Origin: Hypericibacter terrae
GTDB taxonomy: Bacteria > Pseudomonadota > Alphaproteobacteria > Dongiales > Dongiaceae
NCBI RefSeq assembly: GCF_008728855.1
Contig: NZ_CP042906.1
Location: forward strand, 4,267,570 to 4,331,569
Length of the DNA: 64,000 nt
Direction: 5' to 3'
Shown: piece after piece, positions 9,669 through 18,573 of the stretch
Layout: each line of letters starts with the position of its first letter
Position numbering within the stretch: position 1 is the first letter of the stretch
Program-made: the position numbers and the translations under genes
The notes under the pieces: generated by a model
Databases searched by the model: none
What the model was told of the DNA's origin: nothing
Seen by the model: only the letters and a program-made list of their open reading frames with translations

Positions 9669-10457
9669 ATGACCGGCTATCGCACCATCCTGTTCGAGCG
9701 CAAGGACGCGATCGCGCGGATCACGCTCAATCGCCCGGACAAGCTCAACAGCTTCACCCGCGAGATGCTGACGGAGCTGCATGCGGCGATCGCCGAGGTC
9801 GCGGCCGATCCGAGCCTTCGCCTCCTGATCCTCGCCGGCAGCGGTCGCGCCTTCGGCGCCGGCCAGGATCTGCGCGAGGCCGGCGCCATCAACGGGCCGG
9901 CCGCCGTGCGCGAACAGCTCGCCCAGTTCTACGATCCCGTCATGCGCAACCTCGCCGGCCTCGAGATCCCGACCATCGCCGCCGTGAACGGCATCGCCGC
10001 CGGCGCCTCCTGCGGGCTCGCGCTCTCCTGCGACCTCATCGTGGCGGCGCGCTCGGCGACGTTCCTCATGGCCTTCGCGCGTATCGGCCTGGTGCCCGAC
10101 GGCGGTGCCACCTATTGGCTGCCGCGGCGCATCGGCCTGACCCGGGCGCTCGGCATGACCCTGCTGGCGGAACCCATCACGGCCGAGCAGGCGGAACGCT
10201 GGGGCCTGATCTGGGAGTGCGTCGACGACGAGGCGCTCGGTCCCCGTATCGAGGCACTGGCGCAGCAACTCGCCAACGGCCCGACGCGCGCCTATGCGCT
10301 CGCCAAGCGCGCGTTCCAGGGCAGTGCCGCGCACAGTTTCGAGCAGCAGCTGGCGCTCGAGGCTGAGCTGCAGGCGCTGGCCGCGGGAACGGCGGATTCG
10401 CGCGAAGGCATCGCCGCCTTTCTCGAGAAGCGCGGCCCGAAATTCCACGGGCACTGA
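9669..10457 (+). CDS. Enoyl-CoA hydratase/isomerase, PaaG-like
   Basis: A 262-residue crotonase-fold enzyme. Oxyanion-hole segments are GSGRAFGAGQDLREAG and NGIAAGASCGLALSCDL; the acidic residue in IGLVPDGGATYWLPRRIG matches the catalytic Asp of PaaG (ring-1,2-epoxyphenylacetyl-CoA isomerase). The Glu pair of classical hydratases is not present, favouring an isomerase. No other phenylacetate genes are nearby, so a role in that pathway is not supported by context; it could act on another acyl-CoA. Confidence 0.88.
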   Translation: MTGYRTILFERKDAIARITLNRPDKLNSFTREMLTELHAAIAEVAADPSLRLLILAGSGRAFGAGQDLREAGAINGPAAVREQLAQFYDPVMRNLAGLEIPTIAAVNGIAAGASCGLALSCDLIVAARSATFLMAFARIGLVPDGGATYWLPRRIGLTRALGMTLLAEPITAEQAERWGLIWECVDDEALGPRIEALAQQLANGPTRAYALAKRAFQGSAAHSFEQQLALEAELQALAAGTADSREGIAAFLEKRGPKFHGH

Positions 10458-10582
10458 GCGCCGGCAGCGGGACCTGAACGAAAGCGCTGATTGCCACAAA
10501 TCAGGATCGTGGCCCCTGGCAAAAAAACGTGCGCGCGGTTTCGCCAGCCCGGATCGCCGATGTCGCCGAGGTCGGAGGAACC

Positions 10583-10600
10583 GATCCGATCGATCGGATC
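10583..10600. repeat. 18-bp perfect palindrome rich in GATC
   Basis: GATCCGATCGATCGGATC is a perfect 18-bp palindrome in the 225-base gap between the enoyl-CoA hydratase and the HD-domain gene, about 80 bases before the latter's start. It could be an operator or a chance product of GATC-rich sequence; nothing else is visible in this gap. Confidence 0.4.
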
Positions 10601-10682
10601 CGATCAAATCCGCTGGCAAGATTGACTCTGAAAGCCAGCAGGAGTTTGCTCGGGGGTCGGCCTGCCCAAATCACCGGGGTGA

Positions 10683-11558
10683 ATGATGTCGGTCTTCACG
10701 GCCACGACATTATTGGCGGATAAGCTCGGCAGCCACCTCGCCGACGCCTATCTCCGTCTCTATGGCGGGCAGGAACCGCAGAATGCGCGCATTCTCGACA
10801 GCGCCGGCCAGCTGATCGTCGAGCTGATCGCCAACAGCGACGCGCTCTACCACACGATCGATCATACGGTCCTGGTGACCCAAGTCGGCGAGGCCATCAT
10901 GCGGGGCCGGCTGCTCTGTCAGCGGGTCGAACCTGCCGATTGGGCGCATGTCATGCTGGCCTTGCTGGCCCATGATATCGGTTATGTGCGCGGCTTCTGC
11001 CCCGGTGACACGTCGGACCGGTTCGTGATCGACGGATCGGGTGCAACGGTGAGCCTGCCCCGCGGCGCCTCGGACGCGGCGCTGGCGCCCTATCATGTCG
11101 AGCGCTCGAAGATCATCGTGCGCGAACGTTTCAAGGCCACGCTGGGAATCGATGCCGAGCGGATCGCACGAGCCATCGAGCTGACGCGGTTCCCGGTTCC
11201 CGACGACGGCGACCATGGTGAAACGGATACCGAAGCGGGACTGGTGCGTGCCGCCGATCTGATTGGCCAACTGGCGGATCCCCTGTATCTGCGCCGCATG
11301 AACGCGCTCTATCAGGAGCTCGCGGAAACCGGGATGGCAGCCAAGTGCGGATATTCCAGCGCTGGCGACATGGTGGACAAGTACCCGACCTTTTTCTGGA
11401 AGGCGGTGGAGCCGTATCTTGGCGACGCGCTGCGCTATCTCGAATTGACGATCGAGGGCAAGCAGTGGATCGCCAATCTCTACAGCCACATCTTCATGGT
11501 CGAGCATCAGCGACGGCGCCTCGGCCCCCAACGCGCGACGTCGGCTATTCCGGAATGA
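10683..11558 (+). CDS. HD-domain metal-dependent phosphohydrolase-like protein
   Basis: The 291-residue protein has an HD-superfamily metal site: H in TIDHTVLVTQVGEAI, the HD pair in VMLALLAHDIGYVRGFC, and later acidic residues (AADLIGQLADPLYLRR). HD proteins hydrolyse nucleotides, cyclic nucleotides or phosphoesters; this one lacks the HDIP/GYP motif of c-di-GMP enzymes, so its substrate is unknown. The start at 10683 is ATGATG, and either ATG may be used. The downstream DUF1622 gene is 82 bases away and could be cotranscribed. Confidence 0.8.
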   Translation: MMSVFTATTLLADKLGSHLADAYLRLYGGQEPQNARILDSAGQLIVELIANSDALYHTIDHTVLVTQVGEAIMRGRLLCQRVEPADWAHVMLALLAHDIGYVRGFCPGDTSDRFVIDGSGATVSLPRGASDAALAPYHVERSKIIVRERFKATLGIDAERIARAIELTRFPVPDDGDHGETDTEAGLVRAADLIGQLADPLYLRRMNALYQELAETGMAAKCGYSSAGDMVDKYPTFFWKAVEPYLGDALRYLELTIEGKQWIANLYSHIFMVEHQRRRLGPQRATSAIPE

Positions 11559-11640
11559 GCGAGTCCATCGTTACGCGGCGATCAGGGTTGCTCCCGCTCG
11601 ATGATGCCGCTCTGACGATCGCGGCAGCGTCGGCAGGGGC

Positions 11641-12033
11641 ATGACCATGGAAGAGCTGGGCACCAGCATCGTCGGCATCGAACCGGTCATCGGCCATTGG
11701 ATTCGCCTCGTCGGCGACGGGATCGACATCTTCGGCGTCGTCGTTATCGTCATCGGTATCGCCTGGTCCACGTGGGGCTTTCTAGGTCAGCATCGCGAGG
11801 AGCAGCACTACCAGCAGTTCAAGATTCGCATCGGCCGATCGCTTCTGCTCGGCCTCGAAATTCTCGTTGCGGCCGACATCGTGAAAACGATCGCCGTCGA
11901 ACCCAGCTTCCTCAGCCTCGGCGTGCTCGCGGGCCTCGTTGTGATCCGGACCTTCCTGAGCTGGTCACTCGTCCTGGAAATCGAAGGCAGATGGCCGTGG
12001 CAGGGGGATCGTCGCGCGGGACCGTTGGCTTGA
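11641..12033 (+). CDS. DUF1622 family small inner-membrane protein
   Basis: A 130-residue protein with three hydrophobic segments (GVVVIVIGIAWSTWGFLG, LLLGLEILVAADIVKTIA and FLSLGVLAGLVVIRTFLSWS). The pattern, including the RIGRSLLLGLEILVAADI core, is that of DUF1622 membrane proteins, whose function is not established. The frame offers two starts, ATG 11641 and ATG 11647. It is followed by an 84-base gap to the convergent amidase gene. Confidence 0.82.
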   Translation: MTMEELGTSIVGIEPVIGHWIRLVGDGIDIFGVVVIVIGIAWSTWGFLGQHREEQHYQQFKIRIGRSLLLGLEILVAADIVKTIAVEPSFLSLGVLAGLVVIRTFLSWSLVLEIEGRWPWQGDRRAGPLA

Positions 12034-12117
12034 CCCTTGGCGATGGCCTCCGCTTCCTGGTCCCTGTTGCCGGTCAGACCGGAGAGGCTCGGGATTCTTG
12101 GTGCCCCTGCTGTCTCG

Positions 12118-13575
12118 CTAGATCCGGCTGGCGTGAATCGGAGGACGCCGGTGAGCCCAGGGTCGGGCGATCTCGAGCTGCCCGGCGAGCCGGAACAGCG
12201 TGCTCTCGTCCGCAGGCCTCCCCACAAGCTGGACCCCGATCGGCAGTCCGGCCGCGGTCTCGGCCAGCGGCAGGGTCATCGCCGGCTGCCCGGAGATGTT
12301 GAACGGCGCCATATAGACATTGTCCTCGCCCATGCAGGTATCGTTGTAGGTCGTGACGTCGAGCGACATGTCGTAGAAACCGAGCGGCCGCGTGCCCTGG
12401 GGCAGGCTCGGCAGGATCACCACGTCATAGGGCGAGGTCAGCATCGCGATCTCGCGCGAGGCGATCCGGACGGTTTCGATATCCAGCGAGTGCTGGACCC
12501 CGCTGATCGATCGCCCCTTCTCGATGCTGGTCCAGATGACATTCGTCAGATCGTCTTGCGTCACCTTGCGGCCGATCATGGTGGCGAAACCCTGGAATCC
12601 CATGGCCGTCTGGACCGAGATGATCGCGGTATAGGCCCGCCAGGCGGTTCCGAAGTTGTAGTCGAACTTGAACTCCTGGACATGATGGCCGAGCGTCTCG
12701 CAGAGCCGCGCCGTATTCTCGACCGAGGCGACCACCTCGGCTGCGTTCCTGTCGCCCCGCGCGTTGAAGGTGCTGAAGCCGATGCGCAGGCCGCGCCCTC
12801 CGGCCGTCACTTCGTCGAGATAGGAGCGCTCGGGGCTCGGGGTTTGATAGGGCTCGCCCGGCAGCGAGCCCTTGACAGCATCGAGCATGGCCGCGCTGTC
12901 GCGGACCGTTCTGGAGACGCAGAAGAACAGCGCCCCGCCATACCAGAAGTCGACATAATCCGGGGCGAAGGTCATGCGCCCGCGCGAGGGCTTCAGGCCG
13001 ACCAGGCCGTTGACCGCCGCCGGAACGCGGATCGAGCCGGCGCCGTCCGACGCATCGGCCAGCGGCAGGATTCCGGCCGCCACCGCGGCGGCACTGCCGC
13101 CGCTCGAGCCGCCCGCGACGCGGGTTTCATCCCAGGGGTTGTGCGTGACGCCGCGCAGGGGCGGCTCGGTGCTCAGGCACCAGCCGAACTCCGGCACGTT
13201 CGTCTTGCCGAGATTGATGAAGCCCGCCGCCCGGGTGCGGCGGACGACCTCGGAATCGGACGGGGAGACATAGTCCGCGAAATACCGGCAGCTGTTGGTC
13301 GACGGCATCCCCTTCCAGGAAGTCGACAGATCCTTGGCGAGGAAGGGCACGCCATCGAAGGGCGCACCGCTCAACGGACGTTCGGCTTCCGCGCGGGCCG
13401 CCTCGAAATTCCGGATCGTGACGGCATTGAGCTTGCCGTCCAGCCGTTCGATCCGGGCGATCGCCGTATCGACCAGCTCGCGCGGGGTGACCTCGTGCCG
13501 CCTGACCAGCTCGCCGAGCCCGAGCGCGTCGAAATTGTCATAGTCGGGAAAAGCGTCGTGCGATGAATCGGTCAT
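12118..13575 (-). CDS. Amidase signature family hydrolase
   Basis: The 485-codon product belongs to the AmiE/GatA fold. It shows the Lys of VPFLAKDLST, the Ser-rich GGSSGGSAAAVAAGILPLAD with the cis-Ser, and the nucleophile region DGAGSIRVPAAVNGLVGLKP, forming the Ser-cisSer-Lys triad. The start at 13575 follows GGAAGCG; a longer frame to 13605 lacks such a site. There is no gatB or gatC near, so it is a free amidase rather than the tRNA amidotransferase. It is the last of three minus-strand genes with an amidohydrolase and a glutamine-synthetase-like ligase, suggesting catabolism of an amide or glutamyl-amine. Confidence 0.9.
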   Translation of the reverse strand: MTDSSHDAFPDYDNFDALGLGELVRRHEVTPRELVDTAIARIERLDGKLNAVTIRNFEAARAEAERPLSGAPFDGVPFLAKDLSTSWKGMPSTNSCRYFADYVSPSDSEVVRRTRAAGFINLGKTNVPEFGWCLSTEPPLRGVTHNPWDETRVAGGSSGGSAAAVAAGILPLADASDGAGSIRVPAAVNGLVGLKPSRGRMTFAPDYVDFWYGGALFFCVSRTVRDSAAMLDAVKGSLPGEPYQTPSPERSYLDEVTAGGRGLRIGFSTFNARGDRNAAEVVASVENTARLCETLGHHVQEFKFDYNFGTAWRAYTAIISVQTAMGFQGFATMIGRKVTQDDLTNVIWTSIEKGRSISGVQHSLDIETVRIASREIAMLTSPYDVVILPSLPQGTRPLGFYDMSLDVTTYNDTCMGEDNVYMAPFNISGQPAMTLPLAETAAGLPIGVQLVGRPADESTLFRLAGQLEIARPWAHRRPPIHASRI

Positions 13576-13659
13576 GTCCGCTTCCGTCGTTGCATCGTTC
13601 GGCACGCGGCCCCGGTCCCAGGTTTCCGCGGCGCTGTCGCCGGGTATCCCGGCCCCCTG

Positions 13660-14784
13660 TCAGAGCCGGTAGATCCTCTCGGCATTCTTGTGTGCGATCA
13701 TGGCGGCGGTCCGGTCCGCCTCCTTGACGCTGCAGTCGCCCGCGGCCACCCAATCGGACAGGACCGCGCTCAGCATGCGCTGGAACTGGACGCGGCCCAG
13801 ATGATGCAGCTCGGCCAGGCCGAAGGCGTCCGAACTGTAAAGTTGCTTGAAGAACGGTCCCATCCCCAGCGCGTCCTCCATCGCCCGGCGGGCCAGCGCG
13901 CCGGTGAAGTTCAGCGTGAAGCCGACATCGAAATAGACGTTCGAGAAAACCTCCGCCATCCAGGCGCTTTCCTGCACGAACGGATAGCAATGCAGCAGCG
14001 TGATGGGAACGTCCTTGACCTCGGCCTGGAGGATGAAGGGCACGAACACCGTCGGATCGCATTTGGGCATGTCCACGTCGCGGTCGCCGACGCCGACATG
14101 AAGCTGCAGCGGGAACTGCCGCTGGACGCAGAGATCGAGCGCGACATAGAGGCCGTGCCGGATCAGCGTGGGATCCTCCAGCCGCCGCCAGCCCGATTCG
14201 GCGTTCCTCCGGAGCCAGGCATCGCCGGCCGCTGCCGCTTCGGCACGCGACGGCGCGCTCTGATCGATGTCGAAGGTCGTGCGATAGGCCACGATGCTCT
14301 TCAGGCCGACCGCCTTAGACGCCCGCTCCGCCAGCGCCGCCTCGAACAGGGTCAGCAACTGCTCGCCGGAACCGGCCGTCCTTGCGGCCTGCTCCATTAC
14401 CGCCTCGATCCGGACGATCTCGCGAACGGATGCCCCCGACAGGGCAGCCATGCCCGGCACATCGAGAATGTCGCCGCTACGATGACCCGTGTCGAGCAGG
14501 AGGTCGGAGGTGCCGGCGGCGCGCATGAGCCGGCGCGACGCTTCCTCGCCGCCAAGCTCAGCCCTGCGGGCCACATAATCCTCCGGCGAGGCATGGGGCT
14601 CCAGACCCAGGACCGGCGCGCAGTACCGCCGCATCACCATGCCCACCGGCTTGTCGAACTGCGTGCAGCCCGGCACCTCGGGCCGATGCGCTTCGGACAT
14701 CAGCGCCTCCAGCCGCGCACGGCTGAGGGGACGGACGTCGACGCCATGACAGTGATGGTCGATGAGACGCTCGAGCTCGATCAT
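13660..14784 (-). CDS. Amidohydrolase, FluG N-domain / nodulin-6-like type
   Basis: A 374-residue TIM-barrel amidohydrolase. It begins LIDHHCHGVDVRPLS, giving the HxH metal pair, and has HVGVGDRDVDMPKCDP, ITLLHCYPFVQESAW and LYSSDAFGLAELHHLG as later barrel motifs. In fungal and plant FluG-like proteins this domain is fused in front of a glutamine synthetase domain; here the two are separate genes 8 bases apart (start 14784, ligase stop 14793). The start ATG at 14784 fits that spacing. The substrate is unknown; a gamma-glutamyl or amide compound is the inference from context. Confidence 0.87.
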   Translation of the reverse strand: MIELERLIDHHCHGVDVRPLSRARLEALMSEAHRPEVPGCTQFDKPVGMVMRRYCAPVLGLEPHASPEDYVARRAELGGEEASRRLMRAAGTSDLLLDTGHRSGDILDVPGMAALSGASVREIVRIEAVMEQAARTAGSGEQLLTLFEAALAERASKAVGLKSIVAYRTTFDIDQSAPSRAEAAAAGDAWLRRNAESGWRRLEDPTLIRHGLYVALDLCVQRQFPLQLHVGVGDRDVDMPKCDPTVFVPFILQAEVKDVPITLLHCYPFVQESAWMAEVFSNVYFDVGFTLNFTGALARRAMEDALGMGPFFKQLYSSDAFGLAELHHLGRVQFQRMLSAVLSDWVAAGDCSVKEADRTAAMIAHKNAERIYRL

Positions 14785-14792
14785 GGCGGACC

Positions 14793-16103
14793 TCAATAGG
14801 CGGATCGGTAACGGGCAAAGGCCTGTTCGTCGCCGACCTCGGCCACCATGTCGACCTCCCACCGCTTGAGCGCGACATAGGTATCCAGGAGCTCCTTCGA
14901 GAACCAGCCCCGCGCGATGTCGTCTTTCAGCAGCGCCTCCAGCGCCGCTGCAAGCGACGTCGGCAGCGCTTTCACCCCGGCGGCCTCTCGCGCCGCCTCG
15001 CTCATCTCCGCCGGATCCACGGTAATGCCGTGGGGACAGGGCAGCTTGCGACGGATGCCGTCGAGGCCGGCCCGAACCATCGCGCCCAGCACCAGATAGG
15101 GCGAGGCGACGCCATCGCAGGGACGATATTCGATATTGTGCCCGGTGCGCTTCGCGGTCTCGTCGCCGACGCCCGGGGTCACCCGCAGGGCCGCCTCGCG
15201 ATTCTGCAGCCCGATCGCACGGAAGCCCGCGCTCCAGTGATGCGGGCCCAACCGGAAATAGGACACCGGCGACGGCGCGGAAATCGCGAGCAGCGCATCG
15301 AGATGCTCGAGGATGCCGGCGCAGAAATGCGCGGCCACCGCGCTGAGATTCATCGGCCCCGCAGGATCGTAGGTCCGGTTCTCGCTTTTCCGGTCCACCA
15401 GGCTCAAATGGATATGGGCGCCATTGCCGACCGCATCGGGCGCGGGCTTGGGCGTGAACGAAGCCGAAAGACCGTGCCGCCTTGCGATCTCGCGGATCGT
15501 CTCGCGCGCGATCAGGCAGGCATCCGCCGCCCTCACGCCGAGCTCCGGCGCGCAGGCCACCTCATACTGGCCAAGCCCATATTCCGGTTCGATCGTGTAG
15601 GGCGTGACGCCCGTTGCCGTCAGCGCCGCCTCCAGCTCGGTGAGGAAGTGATTCTGTTGCCGGACCGCCGCGATCGAGAAGGGCGCGGAGGGTTCGAAGT
15701 CCGGGCCCGATAGGCTGAACTCATGTTCGAAGCTGGCATAGGTCGTCAGCCCGGTCTCCGCCTCGAGGGCCTCCAGCGCCCCGCGGAAGAAGCTTCTCCC
15801 GCAGCATGTCCAGGGCGTCCGCTCGTCGATCCGGCTGTCGCAGATGACGGCGTTGAAGTCGGGAATGTCGCGGTCACCGGGGATGGTGAAGGCCGCCCGG
15901 GGATCGGGCACCTGACGGACCTCGTCCATGGGGCCCCAGGGATTGTCGACGATGTTGCCGAAGGCCGTCAGCGCCTGACCGGCCCGCGCCCAGCCCAGCC
16001 CGCTGGAAAGCCTTTTTGGAAGGTCGCGGGTAGGAACACCCCGCGTGCGCGTCATCCCCACCAGATCGTGCCAGAGAAGATAGGTGATGCCGGCATCGCT
16101 CAT
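14793..16103 (-). CDS. Glutamine-synthetase-family ligase (gamma-glutamyl-amine type)
   Basis: The 436-residue protein has the GS catalytic core: glutamate/metal site ASFEHEFSLS, ATP site KPAPDAVGNGAHIHLSL, and the C-terminal HNIEYRPCDGVASPYLVLGA. The N-terminal half is divergent and shorter than housekeeping GlnA, and there is no adenylylation-site loop clearly visible, which suits PuuA-like gamma-glutamylpolyamine or amine ligases. It is followed at once by the FluG-type amidohydrolase and an amidase, and a PuuB-like oxidase is encoded about 4 kb away. The housekeeping glutamine synthetase role is therefore unlikely. Confidence 0.88.
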   Translation of the reverse strand: MSDAGITYLLWHDLVGMTRTRGVPTRDLPKRLSSGLGWARAGQALTAFGNIVDNPWGPMDEVRQVPDPRAAFTIPGDRDIPDFNAVICDSRIDERTPWTCCGRSFFRGALEALEAETGLTTYASFEHEFSLSGPDFEPSAPFSIAAVRQQNHFLTELEAALTATGVTPYTIEPEYGLGQYEVACAPELGVRAADACLIARETIREIARRHGLSASFTPKPAPDAVGNGAHIHLSLVDRKSENRTYDPAGPMNLSAVAAHFCAGILEHLDALLAISAPSPVSYFRLGPHHWSAGFRAIGLQNREAALRVTPGVGDETAKRTGHNIEYRPCDGVASPYLVLGAMVRAGLDGIRRKLPCPHGITVDPAEMSEAAREAAGVKALPTSLAAALEALLKDDIARGWFSKELLDTYVALKRWEVDMVAEVGDEQAFARYRSAY

Positions 16104-16387
16104 GGTCTCGCTGCCCCCTTCGCCGCGCTGTGGTCCGTCACGTTCCGTTCGAAAGCGATATTTCCGGATTCAAATCGCGACAACCGGCCGGTGGCGGTGT
16201 CGACGAACCGGCCGTGGATTTCCCCGGCCAGAGTATCGATGAACGACACAGCCGGCACCACGCTATCGAACGGCGAGGCGCTGAAGATCTCGACTCCCGC
16301 AGAGCTGCGTTTCCTTCGAAACTCGCTGATTTTCTGGTAACAAATCTGGCATGTATCGTAATTCCTGTCCATTTCCGGCCGCGCCAA
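16100..16387 (-). CDS. Possible small protein translationally coupled to the GS-like gene
   Basis: A 95-codon frame ends in an ATGA overlap with the start of the GS-like gene. An alternative inner start is the Met of MDRNYDTC. Amino acid use looks plausible (DTCQICYQKISEF), but I recognise no family, and codon third positions are less GC-rich than in neighbouring genes. The same DNA holds a competing 92-codon frame on the other strand. It may be real, a gene remnant, or just leader sequence in the 389-base space before the metallo-hydrolase gene. Confidence 0.3.
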   Translation of the reverse strand: MARPEMDRNYDTCQICYQKISEFRRKRSSAGVEIFSASPFDSVVPAVSFIDTLAGEIHGRFVDTATGRLSRFESGNIAFERNVTDHSAAKGAARP

Positions 16388-16492
16388 TGTCTACAATCTG
16401 GCCGCTGAGGCAGCCGTCGATTCCCGAGGACCGGCTCATGAAACGCCGCACTGAAATTCATCTCATCGGCTCCACCTAGGAACGCTTCCATC

Positions 16493-17266
16493 ATGGGCCT
16501 CGCCATTGCCGACCGCTGGTTCGAGACCGAACGGATCGATGATTCGATCACGCTGCTCTGGGAGCCGCATGTGATCCGGCTCATGCGCTGCAACATCTGG
16601 CATGTGCGCGGGCGCGACCGGGATCTGGTGATCGACACCGGCATGGGGATCGTCAGCTTGCGCAAGGCGATGGCGCCGCTGCTCGACAAGGCGGTGACCG
16701 CGATCGCGACCCACACCCATGCCGACCATATCGGCAGCCATCACGAGTTCGAGGACTGCGCCGCCCACCGGCTGGAAGCGCCCTGGCTCGAGCGGCCGAC
16801 GCCGGCAACCCATCTCGTCGTCATGGATCCGAGCGGCCAGCCCGGCGCCGGCATGAGCATCGCCGGCTATGAGATCGGCGATTCGCTGATCACCGCCCTG
16901 CCCCATGCGGGCTACAGCCTCAAGAGCTATGTGATCCGGCCGGCGCGCGTCACGCATTGGCTCGAGGATGGCAGCATCCTCGATCTCGGCGACCGGCGGT
17001 TCGAGGTGGTGCATCTGCCTGGCCATTCGCCGGGCTCGATCGGCTTGTTCGAGGCGGAGACCGGCGTCTTCTTCTCCGGCGACGCGATCTATGACGGGCA
17101 GCTCATCGACGAGCTCTCCCACTCCAACGTGGCGGATTACATCCGGACGATGGAGCGGTTGCGGACACTGCCGGTGACGGTGGTCCATGGCGGCCATCGT
17201 CCCAGCTTCGGACGGGCGCGGCTGATCGAGCTCGCCGATGCCTATCTCGAGGCAAAGCGCCGGTAG
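16493..17266 (+). CDS. Metallo-beta-lactamase fold hydrolase
   Basis: The 257-residue protein has the MBL-fold zinc ligands in AIATHTHADHIGSHHEF, VVHLPGHSPGSIGLF and FFSGDAIYDGQL, with a final His in VVHGGHRPSFG. This is a stand-alone hydrolase of the glyoxalase II/lactonase type; the substrate is not evident. The start at 16493 lies in the divergent region opposite the GS-like operon, so it may belong to the same amine/amide catabolic set. A short copy of its C-terminal coding end is found about 270 bases downstream. Confidence 0.9.
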   Translation: MGLAIADRWFETERIDDSITLLWEPHVIRLMRCNIWHVRGRDRDLVIDTGMGIVSLRKAMAPLLDKAVTAIATHTHADHIGSHHEFEDCAAHRLEAPWLERPTPATHLVVMDPSGQPGAGMSIAGYEIGDSLITALPHAGYSLKSYVIRPARVTHWLEDGSILDLGDRRFEVVHLPGHSPGSIGLFEAETGVFFSGDAIYDGQLIDELSHSNVADYIRTMERLRTLPVTVVHGGHRPSFGRARLIELADAYLEAKRR

Positions 17267-17325
17267 CGCGCCGGCCGGCATCAGGAAAAGCGGGAGACGA
17301 CGGCGATGGCGGGCGAAGAATTCTC

Positions 17326-17532
17326 ATGACGGTTGGCTGGCACGATCTTACGGCGGAAGAACAAGCCGCCCTCAAACGCCTGAATCGGGGGCCTTATCCG
17401 GAGCTGGCGAAACCCATGGCCGATCGACTGATCTCGTTGGGTCTGGCGCAGCAGCGTCCGGGCGGGGTCGGCATCAGCAGAGCCGGGCGCGAGCTGGTCA
17501 TCGGCGTGCTGCTCGACGGACGGGGAACCTGA
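17326..17532 (+). CDS. Small conserved-looking hypothetical protein
   Basis: A 68-residue frame beginning TVGWHDLTAEEQAALKRLNR and ending with GVGISRAGRELVIGVLLDG. It reads like a compact helical/winged-helix-like small protein: LTAEEQAALKRL helix, then a second helix MADRLISLGLA and a beta-turn-like RPGGVGISRAG. No function can be assigned. It sits between the metallo-hydrolase and a remnant copy of that gene's 3' end. Confidence 0.6.
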   Translation: MTVGWHDLTAEEQAALKRLNRGPYPELAKPMADRLISLGLAQQRPGGVGISRAGRELVIGVLLDGRGT

Positions 17533-17539
17533 CGAAGAG

Positions 17540-17587
17540 GTGATCGAGCTGGCCGACGCCTATCTCAAGGCGAAACACCCGGCTTGA
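17540..17587 (+). pseudogene. Remnant of a duplicated metallo-hydrolase 3' end
   Basis: The frame here reads VIELADAYLKAKHPA then TGA, nearly the same as the last residues of the upstream MBL-fold protein (LIELADAYLEAKRR then TAG, DNA 17222-17266). At least 11 of 14 residues are identical and the bases also match closely. No start or upstream MBL sequence is present, so it is a fossil of a duplication or of a former second copy. It overlaps the 3' end of the convergent transporter gene. Confidence 0.6.
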
Positions 17588-18548
17588 CGACCGTCGCCTT
17601 GACGACCGTCGCATTGCTGCGCCGCCGCTCGGTGATCTGGGTGTAGAGCACGCCCAGGAGGATGATCGCGCCGCCGATCAGCTGCTGCCAGCTCGGATAG
17701 ATCCCAATCCAGATCGTGACCAGCACCGCCGTCACCGGGATCAGGTTCTGATACATCGAGGCCACATTGACGCCGACGCGGCTGATGGCCCAGAGCCAGA
17801 GGAAATTGCCGAGGCCGTTCGGGACAAAGCCCAGATAGAACACATAGAGCAGCGGCCAGAACGTCAGCTCCATCCGGATCTGCGCCAGCCCCAGATAATG
17901 CAGCGCGACGACGATCAAGGTCAGCTGGACCGCGCCCGGCAAGATCGTGTAGGCGGAGCGCTCGAGATAGGTATAGCCCCTGAGGCGATGCTGGATCGCC
18001 AGCGAGAACCAGGTCCAGATCAGATTGGCCGTGACGAGCGCCAGCTCGCCCAGCCCGAAGGTGACGCGGCCATGCTGGCCGGCGGTCACCGCCAGCATGC
18101 CGCCCGCCACCGAGAGGACCGCGCCGACGATGATGGCGCGCCGGAGCTTCACGCCATAGAGCGCCTGCGCCAGCAGGGCGGACCCGATCGGGTTCGTGGC
18201 CGAGATGATCGCGGCCGAGAGCCCGCTCGACAGGAACACCGCCAAGGTCGTCAGCAGGCAGCAGACCGTGATGCCGACGGTGCTGAGCAGGATGATGTTG
18301 CCCCAGGGCAGTCCGCGCCGGATCGGCCAGCGCCGCTCGATGCAGGCGACCATCGAGAGGAGCGCGATCGTGCCGGTGACCTGCCGCCCCGCCGACGCCG
18401 AGAACATGTCCCAGTGGCGCAACTGCAGCTCCAGCACCGGGAAGAAGGTGCCCCAGGTCGTCGTATTGAGAATGAGCGCGGCGTTGGCGATGACCAACTG
18501 CTTCAGGCTCATGCCCGTCTGCATCTCGCCGACGCGGGTTTCGCTCAT
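17565..18548 (-). CDS. EamA/DMT family transporter
   Basis: A 327-residue membrane protein with about ten hydrophobic helices in two repeats, for example AAIISATNPIGSALLAQALY and AGFMLAV-like segments ending with the second repeat VGVNVASMYQNLIPVTAVLV. EamA proteins carry amino acids or other small metabolites across the inner membrane. Its extreme C-terminus (NATVVKATVVKPGVSP) is read from DNA that also contains the metallo-hydrolase remnant, which suggests the original stop was displaced. It lies 25 bases after the MFS gene and is probably cotranscribed with it. Confidence 0.88.
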   Translation of the reverse strand: MSETRVGEMQTGMSLKQLVIANAALILNTTTWGTFFPVLELQLRHWDMFSASAGRQVTGTIALLSMVACIERRWPIRRGLPWGNIILLSTVGITVCCLLTTLAVFLSSGLSAAIISATNPIGSALLAQALYGVKLRRAIIVGAVLSVAGGMLAVTAGQHGRVTFGLGELALVTANLIWTWFSLAIQHRLRGYTYLERSAYTILPGAVQLTLIVVALHYLGLAQIRMELTFWPLLYVFYLGFVPNGLGNFLWLWAISRVGVNVASMYQNLIPVTAVLVTIWIGIYPSWQQLIGGAIILLGVLYTQITERRRSNATVVKATVVKPGVSP

Positions 18549-18573
18549 GCGCTTGCTCGGAAGCTCCCTCGTC

